From Favolaschia claudopus (taxonomy: Eukaryota; Basidiomycota; Agaricomycetes; Agaricales; Mycenaceae), in the NCBI GenBank assembly GCA_037176885.1, contig JAWWNJ010000020.1:1054001-1118000 (forward strand): DNA of 64,000 nucleotides, written 5' to 3'. Shown here in pieces: positions 12,301 to 21,768 of the stretch (position 1 is the stretch's first letter; every line of letters begins with the position of its first letter). The position numbers and the translations under genes were made by a program. The notes beneath the pieces are model-generated. The model saw nothing but the letters and a program-made list of their open reading frames with translations. It made no database searches and was not told the DNA's origin.

Positions 12301-14600
12301 AAGCCCCATTGTTTCATCCGTCAATGCTTCTCTGCTGAGCACGACAAGTGCGAGCACCGAGAGGGCTGCTGACGAGAAGTTTGCATCTGTCCAGTCACCG
12401 GCATGTTCAAGTGTTACTCTGTAGAGCTGGTCAAGATCATTATGGATGGCTTCTCCCGTCTTCAGGAGCTGCTTGAGCCTATTTCGGGGGTCAAAAGCCC
12501 GCAGGAATCGATATGCTGCAGCAGCCCAGATGAAGAGACCCTCGGCATAGGTCGCGAGAAGCTGTATATTTTGTTCCCCGGGCCATCCAGCTTCTGTGAT
12601 TGTCCATTCTTCGCGGAGGTCCTGCATGCAGTGACGGAGGTATGACAGAACGTCCTGCTTTGTATCGTCTGTTGTAATGTCAAGCTGTCGGGGAGTAACA
12701 TGCGACTTCAGCTGCAGTGCATGAACAATATCGGAGTCGGGACGGCTGGTAATGAGGATTCGGAAGGCAGCAGGAAGCTTTGCCATGTCGCCTGCAGTCA
12801 GAGAAAGAAGGGCTTTGCGTGAAGCGGAATCCAAGCATTCATCCAAAGCATCCACAATGATCACAATGGGCCCACAAATGTAGGGATTTGCCGCAGCAAG
12901 TGGATCAAGCAGCAACTTTTGAAACTGGGTCCTATAATCGGCGTCTACCAGTGTGGCATCAGCAGAAAGTGCATCACAGAGAGCCTTTCTGACATGTATG
13001 TCAGACTCCGCGATTCTGTGAGCAATGTGATGCACAACACCGCGGACATGACTGTTGGACGGATTGTCACGATCAAAAAAGACGAATGCTCCGAGCCGGT
13101 GGAGATTTCGAAAATAGTGGGAGACCGTATTAGCTATTGTGCTCTTTCCAGAGCCAGCGACGCCATACAGCCACATAATATTGCGGGCATCAGCGCCCGA
13201 GGAGAGCCACTCGACGATTTCAGTCAATATCTCCCTACGCGTGCCTTCAAGGCATTCGTCGCGCAGTGCTGCATCGTACTGTGCTGGACTCAACTTTTTG
13301 AGAAGATCGGACTCCACTGTACCAAAATCAGTTGGAAAAATCTGGAAGAGACTGAGCTCACTTAAACCCTGAACCTGATCGGAAATTTTAGCAGAGATGA
13401 AAATCGATTGGATGACAGCCCCTCGATCAAAAGAATCTTTCAGCTTCACGAGAACATCAGAGAGGTCGCCAATTTTTTTCTCCGTGCCAGAGAACGTATT
13501 TCGAAGGAGGCGTCCTCATATGCAGGTGAGAAAACAATGGCACAATGCAAAAACACTGGCTTACCAGAGAACCCGTGTCCCGTATATTCGCGGATAAAGA
13601 GACTACATTCGACTGTCTGCGCCGCAATTTCGAGGACAACTCTTTCAAGGGAGCTAATTTTTTCCCGAAGAAAGTCAATGTCACCCACAGACGAGTACAA
13701 ATCAACCATTGCAAGCACGAGCTTCGTAATTTCCTGGTCGGTATTGCGTTGCTTTTCCATGACCTACGTTCCTGTGAGTTCTTGAATAAGGCGGAGAGGG
13801 GATTTCACAACCTTGTACACGGACGTTAACACTTTCCAGGCAATATTGATGTAGGGGTGAATCTAAACAGATATCAGCTGTCAGATCTCGACTTATTCTT
13901 TCACATCACACCTTGGCAATTTCATCCCCAAGGTCAACGATAGGTTCAAGCTGGGAGAGCAACTTGCTCAGCAAGGGCTGAAAGTCATCGGCCATCACTT
14001 CGGCCGTAGCAGTGGCATTTGCAACCCCCGTGAAGCGAGAATCCACGGTTGACGCGATCTTCTCAACATCTGCACGCAATTGATGGGTGGCATGACTGGC
14101 GGAGCCATGCAACTCTTGCTTCGAGAACCGACTCAAGCGCAAGACGATGTGGCCAGAAACAGACCCATCGCGTACGATACCGAGGCTGAGAGCTACGTAC
14201 ATATAGAGGTCACACCCAAGAGGCAACTACCGAAGCGAACAACAATACCTGCGGTTTGCTCGAGAAGTTCCCTGATGGTCGTATCGCACCTGCCGATGAG
14301 GGTATCACCGAAAAGACCGTGGTGTTGCACGATTAGGGCTAAGTTGGCCGATGGTGATTCCGCGGATCTTAGCGAAGATTTATGGTAAGAGGGCATGCGT
14401 GATTGAGTGACTCACATATTTCGGGTGAAATTCCACCGCGGGCAGAGCGTGCCCTCGCCATCGGGAGTTTTGCAAACGTAAGAGCCATTGAGATCAACGT
14501 TTACGTAGACTTTGGGCGCCCCGTGTAGCCCACCAGGAATTTTTGTGACCCCTTTAATCTCTTGAACTGTGAAACGTTGACTGACAGATAAGAATCGAGT
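9379..14600 (-). CDS. STAND/NLR-like protein: C2 - NACHT - 14x WD40
   Basis: Several exons join into one protein. N-terminal exons (about 14600-14400, 14360-14230, 14180-13910 and 13860-13820) encode a C2-like domain and the family phrase IHPYINIAWKVL. A coiled segment follows (13760-13561). The exon about 13530-11800 carries the NACHT NTPase, with Walker A GVAGSGKST, Walker B IVIIVDALDE and the LITSRPD motif. An intron at 11697-11799 (GTGAGT..CAG) joins it to FAVPIAQSMPHLYLSALP and the WD40 array. The C-terminus continues to 9379, probably after one more intron with donor GTAAGT at 9732. Such proteins act in cytosolic non-self recognition and regulated cell death in fungi; the ligand is unknown. 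The exact first codon is unclear: an ATG at 14634 leads into a short open frame that needs a very small intron to connect. The reading frame shows no clear disabling lesion. Confidence 0.85.
9733..11520 (-). repeat. 14 tandem WD40 repeats, about 129 bp each
   Basis: Fourteen units read SVAFSHDSTRVVSGS followed by DCTVRIWD, with period 43 codons. The exception is repeat 7-8, where a few residues are inserted in the linker. Identity between units is very high outside a few positions just before the SVAFSHDS strand and in the linker after 'GPFEGH'. This is the pattern known for HET-type/HNWD WD40 domains, where repeats are homogenised while binding-face residues vary. Confidence 0.95.
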
Positions 14601-14675
14601 TTCAGGACTGACTGAGCAGCGTATACGTCTCCGCCATAAAAATCAAAAGACAAGAACGTGTAAGCACACGTGATT

Positions 14676-14720
14676 TTTTTATTTTTTTTTCTTTTTTTCT
14701 TTTTCTTTTTTCTCTTTTTT

Positions 14721-14767
<47 letters not shown>
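14676..14767. repeat. poly-T / poly-G homopolymer junction
   Basis: A T-rich tract (14672-14730) ends in 14 T and passes directly into 37 consecutive G at 14731-14767, then A and five more G. It lies just upstream of the NLR gene. On the minus strand it is a C-run followed by an A-run. Exact lengths of such runs are error-prone in assemblies. Confidence 0.9.
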
Positions 14768-14768
<1 letters not shown>

Positions 14769-15088
14769 GGGGGAGCTTCCCCCTTTTATCAGAGCGGACG
14801 CCAAAAGTGATGTGGCTGTGCCGAGTGCTTGTGATGGCTGCTGACAATCGCAGCCGCCTCTTGATCCGGTACCACCACCTGCTCCGACGGCGCTTCCCAG
14901 CGCTACCATACAGAACCTCCATAAACTCGTCTATTCTGTCAAGCTTCCAAAAACCCCCAATGCTAAATCATGCACCGTTCCTCTTGTTGACTGGAATACC
15001 ATTCGAGCTAGGGTCCGCTGACATGACAATTAAATTGTCATCTGACTAACAATTTTTTTTTTTTTTTTTTTGACTCTGCATTTGTATA

Positions 15089-15810
15089 CAGTCGTAAACT
15101 GGGAAGCGCAACGTAACGTAGAAGAGCAACATGCATATTCCGTACCCGCGGACATTTTGGCGAGCTGGAATTTGCACTCTCCCACCATTTTTGAGGTCGC
15201 TGAATTCAATGGACCACTTTTTGGAGCCTGAAAATCACTTCCCTGGGCAGTGGGAGCGCAATTTGTCGAAAATGCCCAATTTTGGAAGGAAGTTTGTGAT
15301 TTCCCCAAACCTTTGAACATCTCCATGGAAAATTTGGTGTCTAAAAAGTCCCCACAAACCATATTTCCCATTGGCAAAAAAATTGGACTGAATAGCTTCT
15401 TTGAAGGGCTAGAACCAGCTGGTTTGTTGCTGATTTTTTATTTTTTCAGCTGAATTGTGAATTTTGCCTTGCAATATAAACACCACCTGGTGTTTCGGTG
15501 CATGCTTGATTTGTGGTATGATACTTCTAGAGCCTAAATATACATGCTCTATGTTGTCGCGACCTGCGGGGAAGGATCCTAGCTTTGTTTACTATTGTTG
15601 CTCTTCTACGTTATTTGGCCCATTTGGGTGAAGCCAAACTTTGGCCCTTGAACTCACTCAAAACAGACTGTATCGACCCCGAATTTTTGACGAATCTGCT
15701 AAAAGGATGCGGGGCTATTACCCTAGCACAAAAAACTCAGAGTTTTGGTGCATTTTTCATCGAATAATCCGCGGGGAAAGCTAATCGTTGCGCTTCCCAG
15801 TTTACGACTG
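15089..15810. mobile_element. Tc1/mariner-type MITE, 722 bp
   Basis: Perfect 25-bp inverted ends begin CAGTCGTAAACTGGGAAGCG. TA is duplicated at 15087-15088 and 15811-15812. The termini resemble those of the 54016-54576 element (CAGTCGCAAACC..GAAGCG), so the two may be relatives. Internal frames are short and no transposase is recognised. Confidence 0.93.
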
Positions 15811-16011
15811 TACCGCTACAAGCAAAACCCTTAGTGCTAAGACGCGGTGCCGTGAGGCAATAAGTAATTGTAGAAACGCAGATGTAGTCCGCCGTGGCAT
15901 GTGTAGTGTAGTCGTGTGAGGGGGGGAGTGGAAGGGGGATTTATCGGGAGCGACCAACCGTAACAACCATAAGGCATAGAGCATAGAAAAAGGAAAGAAG
16001 AGAGATAGCAA

Positions 16012-16461
16012 TCAGCCATTACCTCCAGTGTGCCGCTTCCCCTGGTACGTTCGAGGTTTGTAGCGCGTGGCTCGACAATGCGACCCATACAGGAAGATGC
16101 CATCACGCAGAAAACGACGGGCATCGTCCTCCTCGATGAAGTCCACCCGAACTGATACTTCTCCCTGGAGAGCCTTTCCCTGTCCGTGGAGAAACCTTAC
16201 ATTGCCGACACGGTATTGTGTTCCTGGGAGTTGGTTGCGCCTCGCAATTTCGCGTACAAAATCGCGAGACGACGGAAGCGTCCCAGTCTCCATGACCGGC
16301 ACCCGGTGGAAAACCACCTTGTGCCACGGGTCTGCCGGGTAAATCGCTGGTTCCGGGGAGTCGGCGACTCCCAACAATGGCGTCGTGGTCTTCCAGAGCA
16401 ACGACCGGTGGGCTCCGAGCAGGCGGGAGCTGTTGCATGAAGGACCAAATTGCCGTTTCAC
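16012..16461 (-). pseudogene. ORF1/Gag-like protein of non-LTR element, C-terminal part
   Basis: 149 codons encode the C-terminal half of an ORF1-type nucleic-acid-binding protein. Landmarks are PWHKVVFHRVPV, then DDARRFLRDGIFLYGSHCR near the end. The plus-strand copy at 33564-34725 has the matching PWQRVVIHHVPV and ARRFLREGVFLYGSHCR. The N-terminal half is missing, consistent with 5' truncation during reverse transcription. The family assignment is by similarity between these two copies and to LINE ORF1 proteins known from basidiomycetes. Confidence 0.7.
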
Positions 16462-17321
16462 GACATCGAGGTCGCACTAACTGCTAGCCTTCCATCTAGG
16501 ATGCTGTTGATGGCCGTGCACAGCGCGTCGGGGTGAGGTTTCTTGGTGGGGCGGACACCTGAGAGGTGATGCCCAACTTAGTTTGAATAGAAAGCTATAC
16601 ATACTCGTTCAGGTGCTAGAGCGCCCCGAAGTTGGCCAAAATCGCCCAAAATGGCTCAAAATGGCCAAAATCGGCAGATTGTAACCGTTTTTGCGGGACA
16701 ACGGTTACATGTATCGACCCAAAACAACTTGGTGGCACATTTGAAAGATATTGAACTATAATTTGGTGCATTTTGAATTCCATGAAAAAAAATGTTCTGC
16801 GCAGTTGAAAAATCCGGTATTTGTTATAACGGATATTTAAGGCCCGGATCAACATTTTCTGATGCGAGTGATGCGCTCATACAATGGCCATTGACCGACT
16901 AAACACATCAGACCTCCCCAGAATGTCTTCTGAAACGCAAGAAACGGTCAAAAACCACGGCGCACGAGTATATGGAAGGTACCCGCGATACCCTCGCCAA
17001 CAGCGTCATCAGGCCCCAGTAGCCCAGGTATGAGCTACAGTCCTCATTTTATGGAAGCTAACTGCCCAAGAATCGAGAGCAACCGGTGAAAATCCAGTAA
17101 CAAAGCTGTTTGGTGTAGGTTTGTTTGGAACTTGTACCAAGCTGCTATTTTCCGTTCACCTTAACCCGTTGATTCGGGACGTCTTCCAAAACGTCGTTTC
17201 GGGGCGGTTTTTGAGCGTTACGCACCAGAATTAGGCAACACTTTGGGCCTGCGTTACGCGTTACCGTTGCTACCATACACGCCGGTACAGTATGGTAATG
17301 CAAGTATTTTCGCCGCACAAT
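16462..17321. other. no gene recognised
   Basis: AT-rich sequence with local repeats (for example several CCAAAAT units near 16635-16675). The ORFs here are short and lack domains. Confidence 0.4.
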
Positions 17322-17450
17322 TTTGAAAATTTCGGCAAAAATTTCGCGCTTTTCTAACCCTAGGCTAGGGTTACTCCGTTTTCGATGAAATGAAAATTTT
17401 GCTTATAAACCCACCCTATGTTCCTGCTAAATCTCAAATCTTGAAGACCA
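17322..17450 (-). repeat. diverged inverted copy of the 27926/55017 repeat
   Basis: This stretch, read on the minus strand, aligns with the inner part of the identical pair at 27926-28105 and 55017-55196. It includes the palindrome AACCCTAGGCTAGGGTT. It is an older member of that dispersed family. Confidence 0.7.
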
Positions 17451-18567
17451 GTGTCGCACTTGCTACATCCCCGGTAGGGGGATGTAGCGGGATGTAGCAA
17501 CATTTCGGTGCATATTTACTGCTTTGAACACTTTTCAACGATATCTCGTTCAAGACTGGTCAGCTATCTGGATCCTTCAATAAAATGGCGGCTGAATAAT
17601 TATGTAGGCGTTGGTCTGCTCTCTATGAGAATCAAACTTCCCAACACAAAATGAGCTCAAACCAAAGGCTCAAAATGCAACTCGTTAGATTACAGGCTGC
17701 CGGGTTCCGGCCATCAAACAGTAGTCGGCAGGAACCAGTTGGTCTTTCACCAAGACAGAACCTGCGACACGAAAAGTTCAACCTGCATCAACCACCATCG
17801 AAGTCCTTCAATCCTCGAACATGTACACACCGAAGACGTTGCAACTTGAACATGTTGATTCGAAAGTTGCAGCCACTCGAAGTTACCGCAATCCCGAAGT
17901 TGTCGAAAATCTAGCACAAATATCGAAGTTGTCCCTAAAAACTTTTTGCACAGTATGTCTGCCGTCGGAATTGCCAAATCCGGTGCGATTTCCCAGGCAA
18001 AGAGAGGCAGATTTCTCAGAAACCGCTCGTGGAATTTTCTTTATTTTATCAGAATCATAACTTATTCCAAAATATTTACGCTCGGCGTCACGCATCAGAG
18101 CGGTGCCGAGATGCCGTCGCGTGACATGATGGCTCGGTGATTGTTCCAAATTGGGTAATGCACTTTCGTAGGCGGCGGCGCGTTGGTCACGCTATATTGT
18201 CGTTCCAAAAGCTTTGCTACCTCGGATACGTGTCAATGTATTTGTATCTTAGTCTGAAAGCTTCACCTAATTGAAACGAGCCAAAATGAGGAGGATATAC
18301 TGTGATTTTTGTGTACTTTCAACTGTTAGCCTCAGTTTTCGGCGGAATTTAGCGCGGCATCTCTGCCAAGTAGCGTGTTCAAGCTCCTGTATGTTAACAT
18401 GAGTCGTTTAAACGCAGGGAAGGTGTCCCCGGTACATTTAGTGGAGAAACAGTGAAGAGAACCCGCTGATTTCCTTTTCGGGATGTTCAGCTTGGCTTTG
18501 ACGCGAGTTTACGCCAAATATGCAGTCTTTTTCAACATTCTGAGGATACAGAATCATCAAGTGGGTC
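17451..18567. other. no gene recognised
   Basis: Overlapping short frames at 17650-18150 on both strands show no domain or splice pattern. Nothing else could be identified. Confidence 0.4.
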
Positions 18568-18908
18568 TAGCTATTTTGTGTGAAAATAGCCAACTCTGAG
18601 CGGCTGTTGTGAGCTCAAATGAGGATCAATTCCATTCAATCAAAGTCGAAACTAGGAATGTTTTTCAAGTACTTTCATCCTATTATGACACTTTTTTTGC
18701 TGAGGATACATTGAGTCTTTCCAGATATGGCAATAATCAGAAACTGTCCTGTTATTGATGCATTGTCAGGGCATAATATATAGCTGAGTGTTCTAAGCAG
18801 TACAGAGGTATCATATATTTATCTCTACATCTTATTTCGGGTCACTCGGTGAAGTATACGGCAAGATTTTGGCCAAAAAGCCACGGCAATTTCTATTTGC
18901 CACCACTG
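18568..18908 (+). mobile_element. solo right arm of a foldback MITE
   Basis: About 340 bp match the right arm of the complete foldback element at 19757-20095 in the same orientation. It ends with the same terminus (TTTGCCACCACTG) followed by TA at 18909-18910. The left arm is absent, so this is a truncated copy. Confidence 0.8.
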
Positions 18909-18910
18909 TA

Positions 18911-19409
18911 TATTCTACGCTCTAAAATCGCGTCTTATTGACGTGTACGACACGAAAATCAGCCAACTTATATCATTCCATCAAAACAACACTGAAGAGC
19001 AATATGGGACTTGCGCGCGTGCAGACCCGTACCTACGTCCAAAATTAGTTTGAGTAGATGTATATGAGCATTCTAGCCCATTTTCTGAGTACGGGAGCCC
19101 GTTTTCGACCCCAGATAATTACTTTTTTGTGAAAATCTCGTGATTTGGAATGTGCTGCTTCCTCAACTTCAGTAGGGATTTAAAGGAATGTTCCTGATGT
19201 CAATATTGCGTGATTAATGAATATAGAGTACAGTTTGGCCCTATATACAGGAGTCCTACCTCTTAAAGGGCATGCAGAAGTTGCAAACAAGCCACTGATT
19301 CCAACTGAGTGCAATTTTCTATCCCAAGAGCCATCGACTCAATAGAAGGTCCTTCCCCCATCATACCTCTCTTAGTATGAGCTAAATGATGAGTCTTTGG
19401 GCCCAGAAA
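18911..19409. other. no gene recognised
   Basis: AT-rich DNA between two copies of the same foldback family. No coding evidence. Confidence 0.4.
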
Positions 19410-19411
19410 TA

Positions 19412-20095
19412 CAGTGGCGGCAAATAGAAATTGCCGTGGCCTTTTGGTAAAAATTTCGATGTATACTTCACCGAATGACCTCAAATAAGATGTAGAGATG
19501 GGTATGTGATACTTCTGTACCTCTTAGAACACTCAGCAATATATCATGCACTGAGAATGCATCAATAATGGATGGTTTCCGATTTTTGCCATATCCGGCA
19601 AAACACAATGTACCCTCAGCAAAAAAGTGTCATAATAGGATAAAAGTACTTGAAAAGCAATGCAAGTTCTCACTTTGATTGACTGGAATTGATCGTAATT
19701 TGAGCTCACAACGGCCGCTCGAAGTAGGTCATTTTAGCTATTTTCTCTGCATTTTCAGCTATTTTGTGTGAAAATAGCCAACTCTGAGCGGTTGTTGTGA
19801 GCTCAAATGAGGGTCAATTCTATTCAACAAAAGTGGAAACTAGGACTGTTTTTCAAGTACTTTCATCCTATTGTGACACTTTTTTGCTGAGGATACATTG
19901 AGTCTTTCCAGATAGGGCAATAATCAGAAACTGTCCTGTTATTGATGCATTGTCAGGGCGTAATATATAGCTGAGTGTTCTAAGCAGTACATAGGTATCA
20001 TATATTTATCTCTACATTTTATTTCAGGTCATTCGGTGCAGTATACAGCAAGATTTTGGCCAAAAAGCCACGGCAATTTCTATTTGCCACCACTG
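19412..20095. mobile_element. foldback MITE, 684 bp, TA-flanked
   Basis: The element is one large imperfect inverted repeat with arms of about 330 bp meeting near 19745. Ends begin CAGTGGCGGCAAATAGAAAT (left) and CAGTGGTGGCAAATAGAAAT (right, read inward). TA flanks it at 19410-19411 and 20096-20097. The TA duplication suggests mobilisation by a Tc1/mariner transposase. It cannot code for a protein. Confidence 0.9.
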
Positions 20096-20539
20096 TACAG
20101 CTGTATTGTTCCTTGAGCTCAGCAATGAGCCCGGTATGTATATTGCCTTGTTTCTCACAAAAAACCGCTTTCAAAACATTCTTTTCTTACCAGCAGGTAA
20201 TTATAGACTCAATGAACTCGTCAATCTAAATGGGCTTCCAATTAGAGCACCCAACATGCAGGAGCGCGCGAGGGTGCAGCTTGTTTCCTAAACAGGAAAC
20301 AGATTGACAGCTGATGGGATTCTGATGCCGACTCGGCGATTTACCGTGACGTGACATATTTACTGATCAGAACGTAAATATAAGCAGATAAAGAGACTTA
20401 CTCAACGAAAGCAGTCGATTGCGCTATGTCCGAGGTTTTTCCCATCAATTTTGAGGTTACGGCCAAATTTTCGGCTATCATTTCATGATTTTTCGTTTTT
20501 TTGACAATCGGCTCGTGCAAAACTGTTCTTTGGATGCTT

Positions 20540-20672
20540 GGCAACCCCGCCATTCCAAGGGTGATGGCAAATCGGTCCCCAGACCGATTAAAGCCGATGG
20601 CCCCGGCCAGTAAAACCCTCGGCAATCTGAGGCTATTTCCGGCGAAATAAAGCCCTCGAAATGACCGATTTT
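20540..20672 (+). repeat. dispersed repeat, copy at 34993-35127
   Basis: About 133 bp starting GGCAACCCCGCCATTCC and ending GACCGATTTTTC recur in the same orientation at 34993-35127 with few mismatches. The repeat contains a short inverted pair, AATCGGT..ACCGATT. Its class is unknown. Confidence 0.8.
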
Positions 20673-20827
20673 TCAAAAAATGGGCGCACTGAATCTGATG
20701 AGCGTGGAGTGCATGACGTGTGACGTGTCTCGGTAAGGTAGGCGACAGTTTGGCGACAGTCACTCCCCACTAGCGGTCACATGACCAAAGCGTGACAGAC
20801 GTTAAGCTCTGGCACGAAAACATGGAG

Positions 20828-21768
20828 GTAAAAACTACTAAACGCTATTGACCCAACACTGTCGCGGGCACGTGACCCGGTGATCTCCGTGATGGTCGTC
20901 TTTTGGGTGTCCCGAGACGGACTTGTCGGCGCGCCGCGAGTCCCGCGACGACGCGCTACTCTCTCTGCCTTTTGCGCACCGAGTCTCGCAGACCCCACAT
21001 CGTACTTGTATGAAGAAGGGATGTTACTTGTATGAAGAAGGGATGTTACTTGTATGAAGAAGGAAGTTCCTTCTTCATACAAGTAACATCCGATGTCCCT
21101 CGTTGCCGACCGCCTCATGTCGCTTAGCATGATTCCTTATAATCTCGGCTCCAGATCTTTCGGGATGATGGCCGGGGCAGAGACATCAAACAAATCACCA
21201 GCACCATCTGTTATAGAGCAGCAGCCGCGATCAAATTGTACCATCATTCTGCCTCGCTATCATCTCGACATCTCAACATTGCCTATTGCGGTAGCGCTCG
21301 CAGAGCGCGAGCGGCTGCTGCTCATAACGTCTGGGTTCGAGACTAGATTTCTTATCGCTGTGTGAGGACTGACTACATCATGATAATATACAGTTTCAAT
21401 GCTTGTTCAATGCTTTGACCTGAGTTTCCACGAGAACGAATGGTTTGAATGAGCTTTTACCCGCTTTCAGGCTTTCCTCTAATGTCTTGTTTTATAATAA
21501 GTAATGATTTAGCTTCAAAAAATGAAACGGACTTGATTTTTCACGAAGCTATACAAGAGTATACAAGCCCCTTCAGCTTTGCCCTCTTTTCTGCGCTTCT
21601 CGTTCTTGAACAGATATGAAAAGCTGGACTTGAACTTTAGCTGCTGCTCAAGATGCACGACAATATCTCCAAGTCCGTCTCGGGACGCCCGGAAGACGAC
21701 CATCACGGAAATCACCGGGTCACGTGCCCGCGACAGTGTTGGGTCAATAGCGTTTAGTCAGTTTTTAC
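20828..21768. mobile_element. TIR element, about 940 bp, inverted ends over 90 bp
   Basis: Inverted ends share ACTAAACGCTATTGACCCAA and continue through GCGGGCACGTGACCCGG and the GACGGACTTG region with a few mismatches. No target duplication could be fixed. No transposase is encoded. A partial copy of the terminus occurs at 30102-30140 beside a LINE tail. Confidence 0.75.
21004..21090. repeat. tandem 22-bp repeats closing into a hairpin
   Basis: Two full copies and one partial copy of ACTTGTATGAAGAAGGGATG(TT) are followed after a few bases by an inverted copy (CCTTCTTCATACAAGTAACA..). The array can fold back on itself inside the TIR element. Confidence 0.9.

Larger units (their letters stand above)
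15050..16461 (-). mobile_element. ORF1-only non-LTR retroelement, 5' truncated, split by MITE
   Basis: On the minus strand an ORF1-like frame (16461-16012) is followed by a 3' UTR and an A-tail, seen as the T-run at 15053-15071. The UTR contains the phrase GCTAAGACGCGGTGC, shared with the elements at 30110, 33505 and 45240. No endonuclease or reverse transcriptase follows ORF1. The UTR is interrupted by the MITE at 15089-15810. Without that MITE the tail reads TTTGTATACCGCTACAAG, parallel to TTTTTATACCGCAACAAG in the 30 kb copy. Confidence 0.8.

Noticed and set aside
14602..14922. ORFs giving poly-Pro/poly-Lys and poly-Gly peptides
   Set aside because: Translations of the T-run and G-run homopolymers, not protein-coding sequence.
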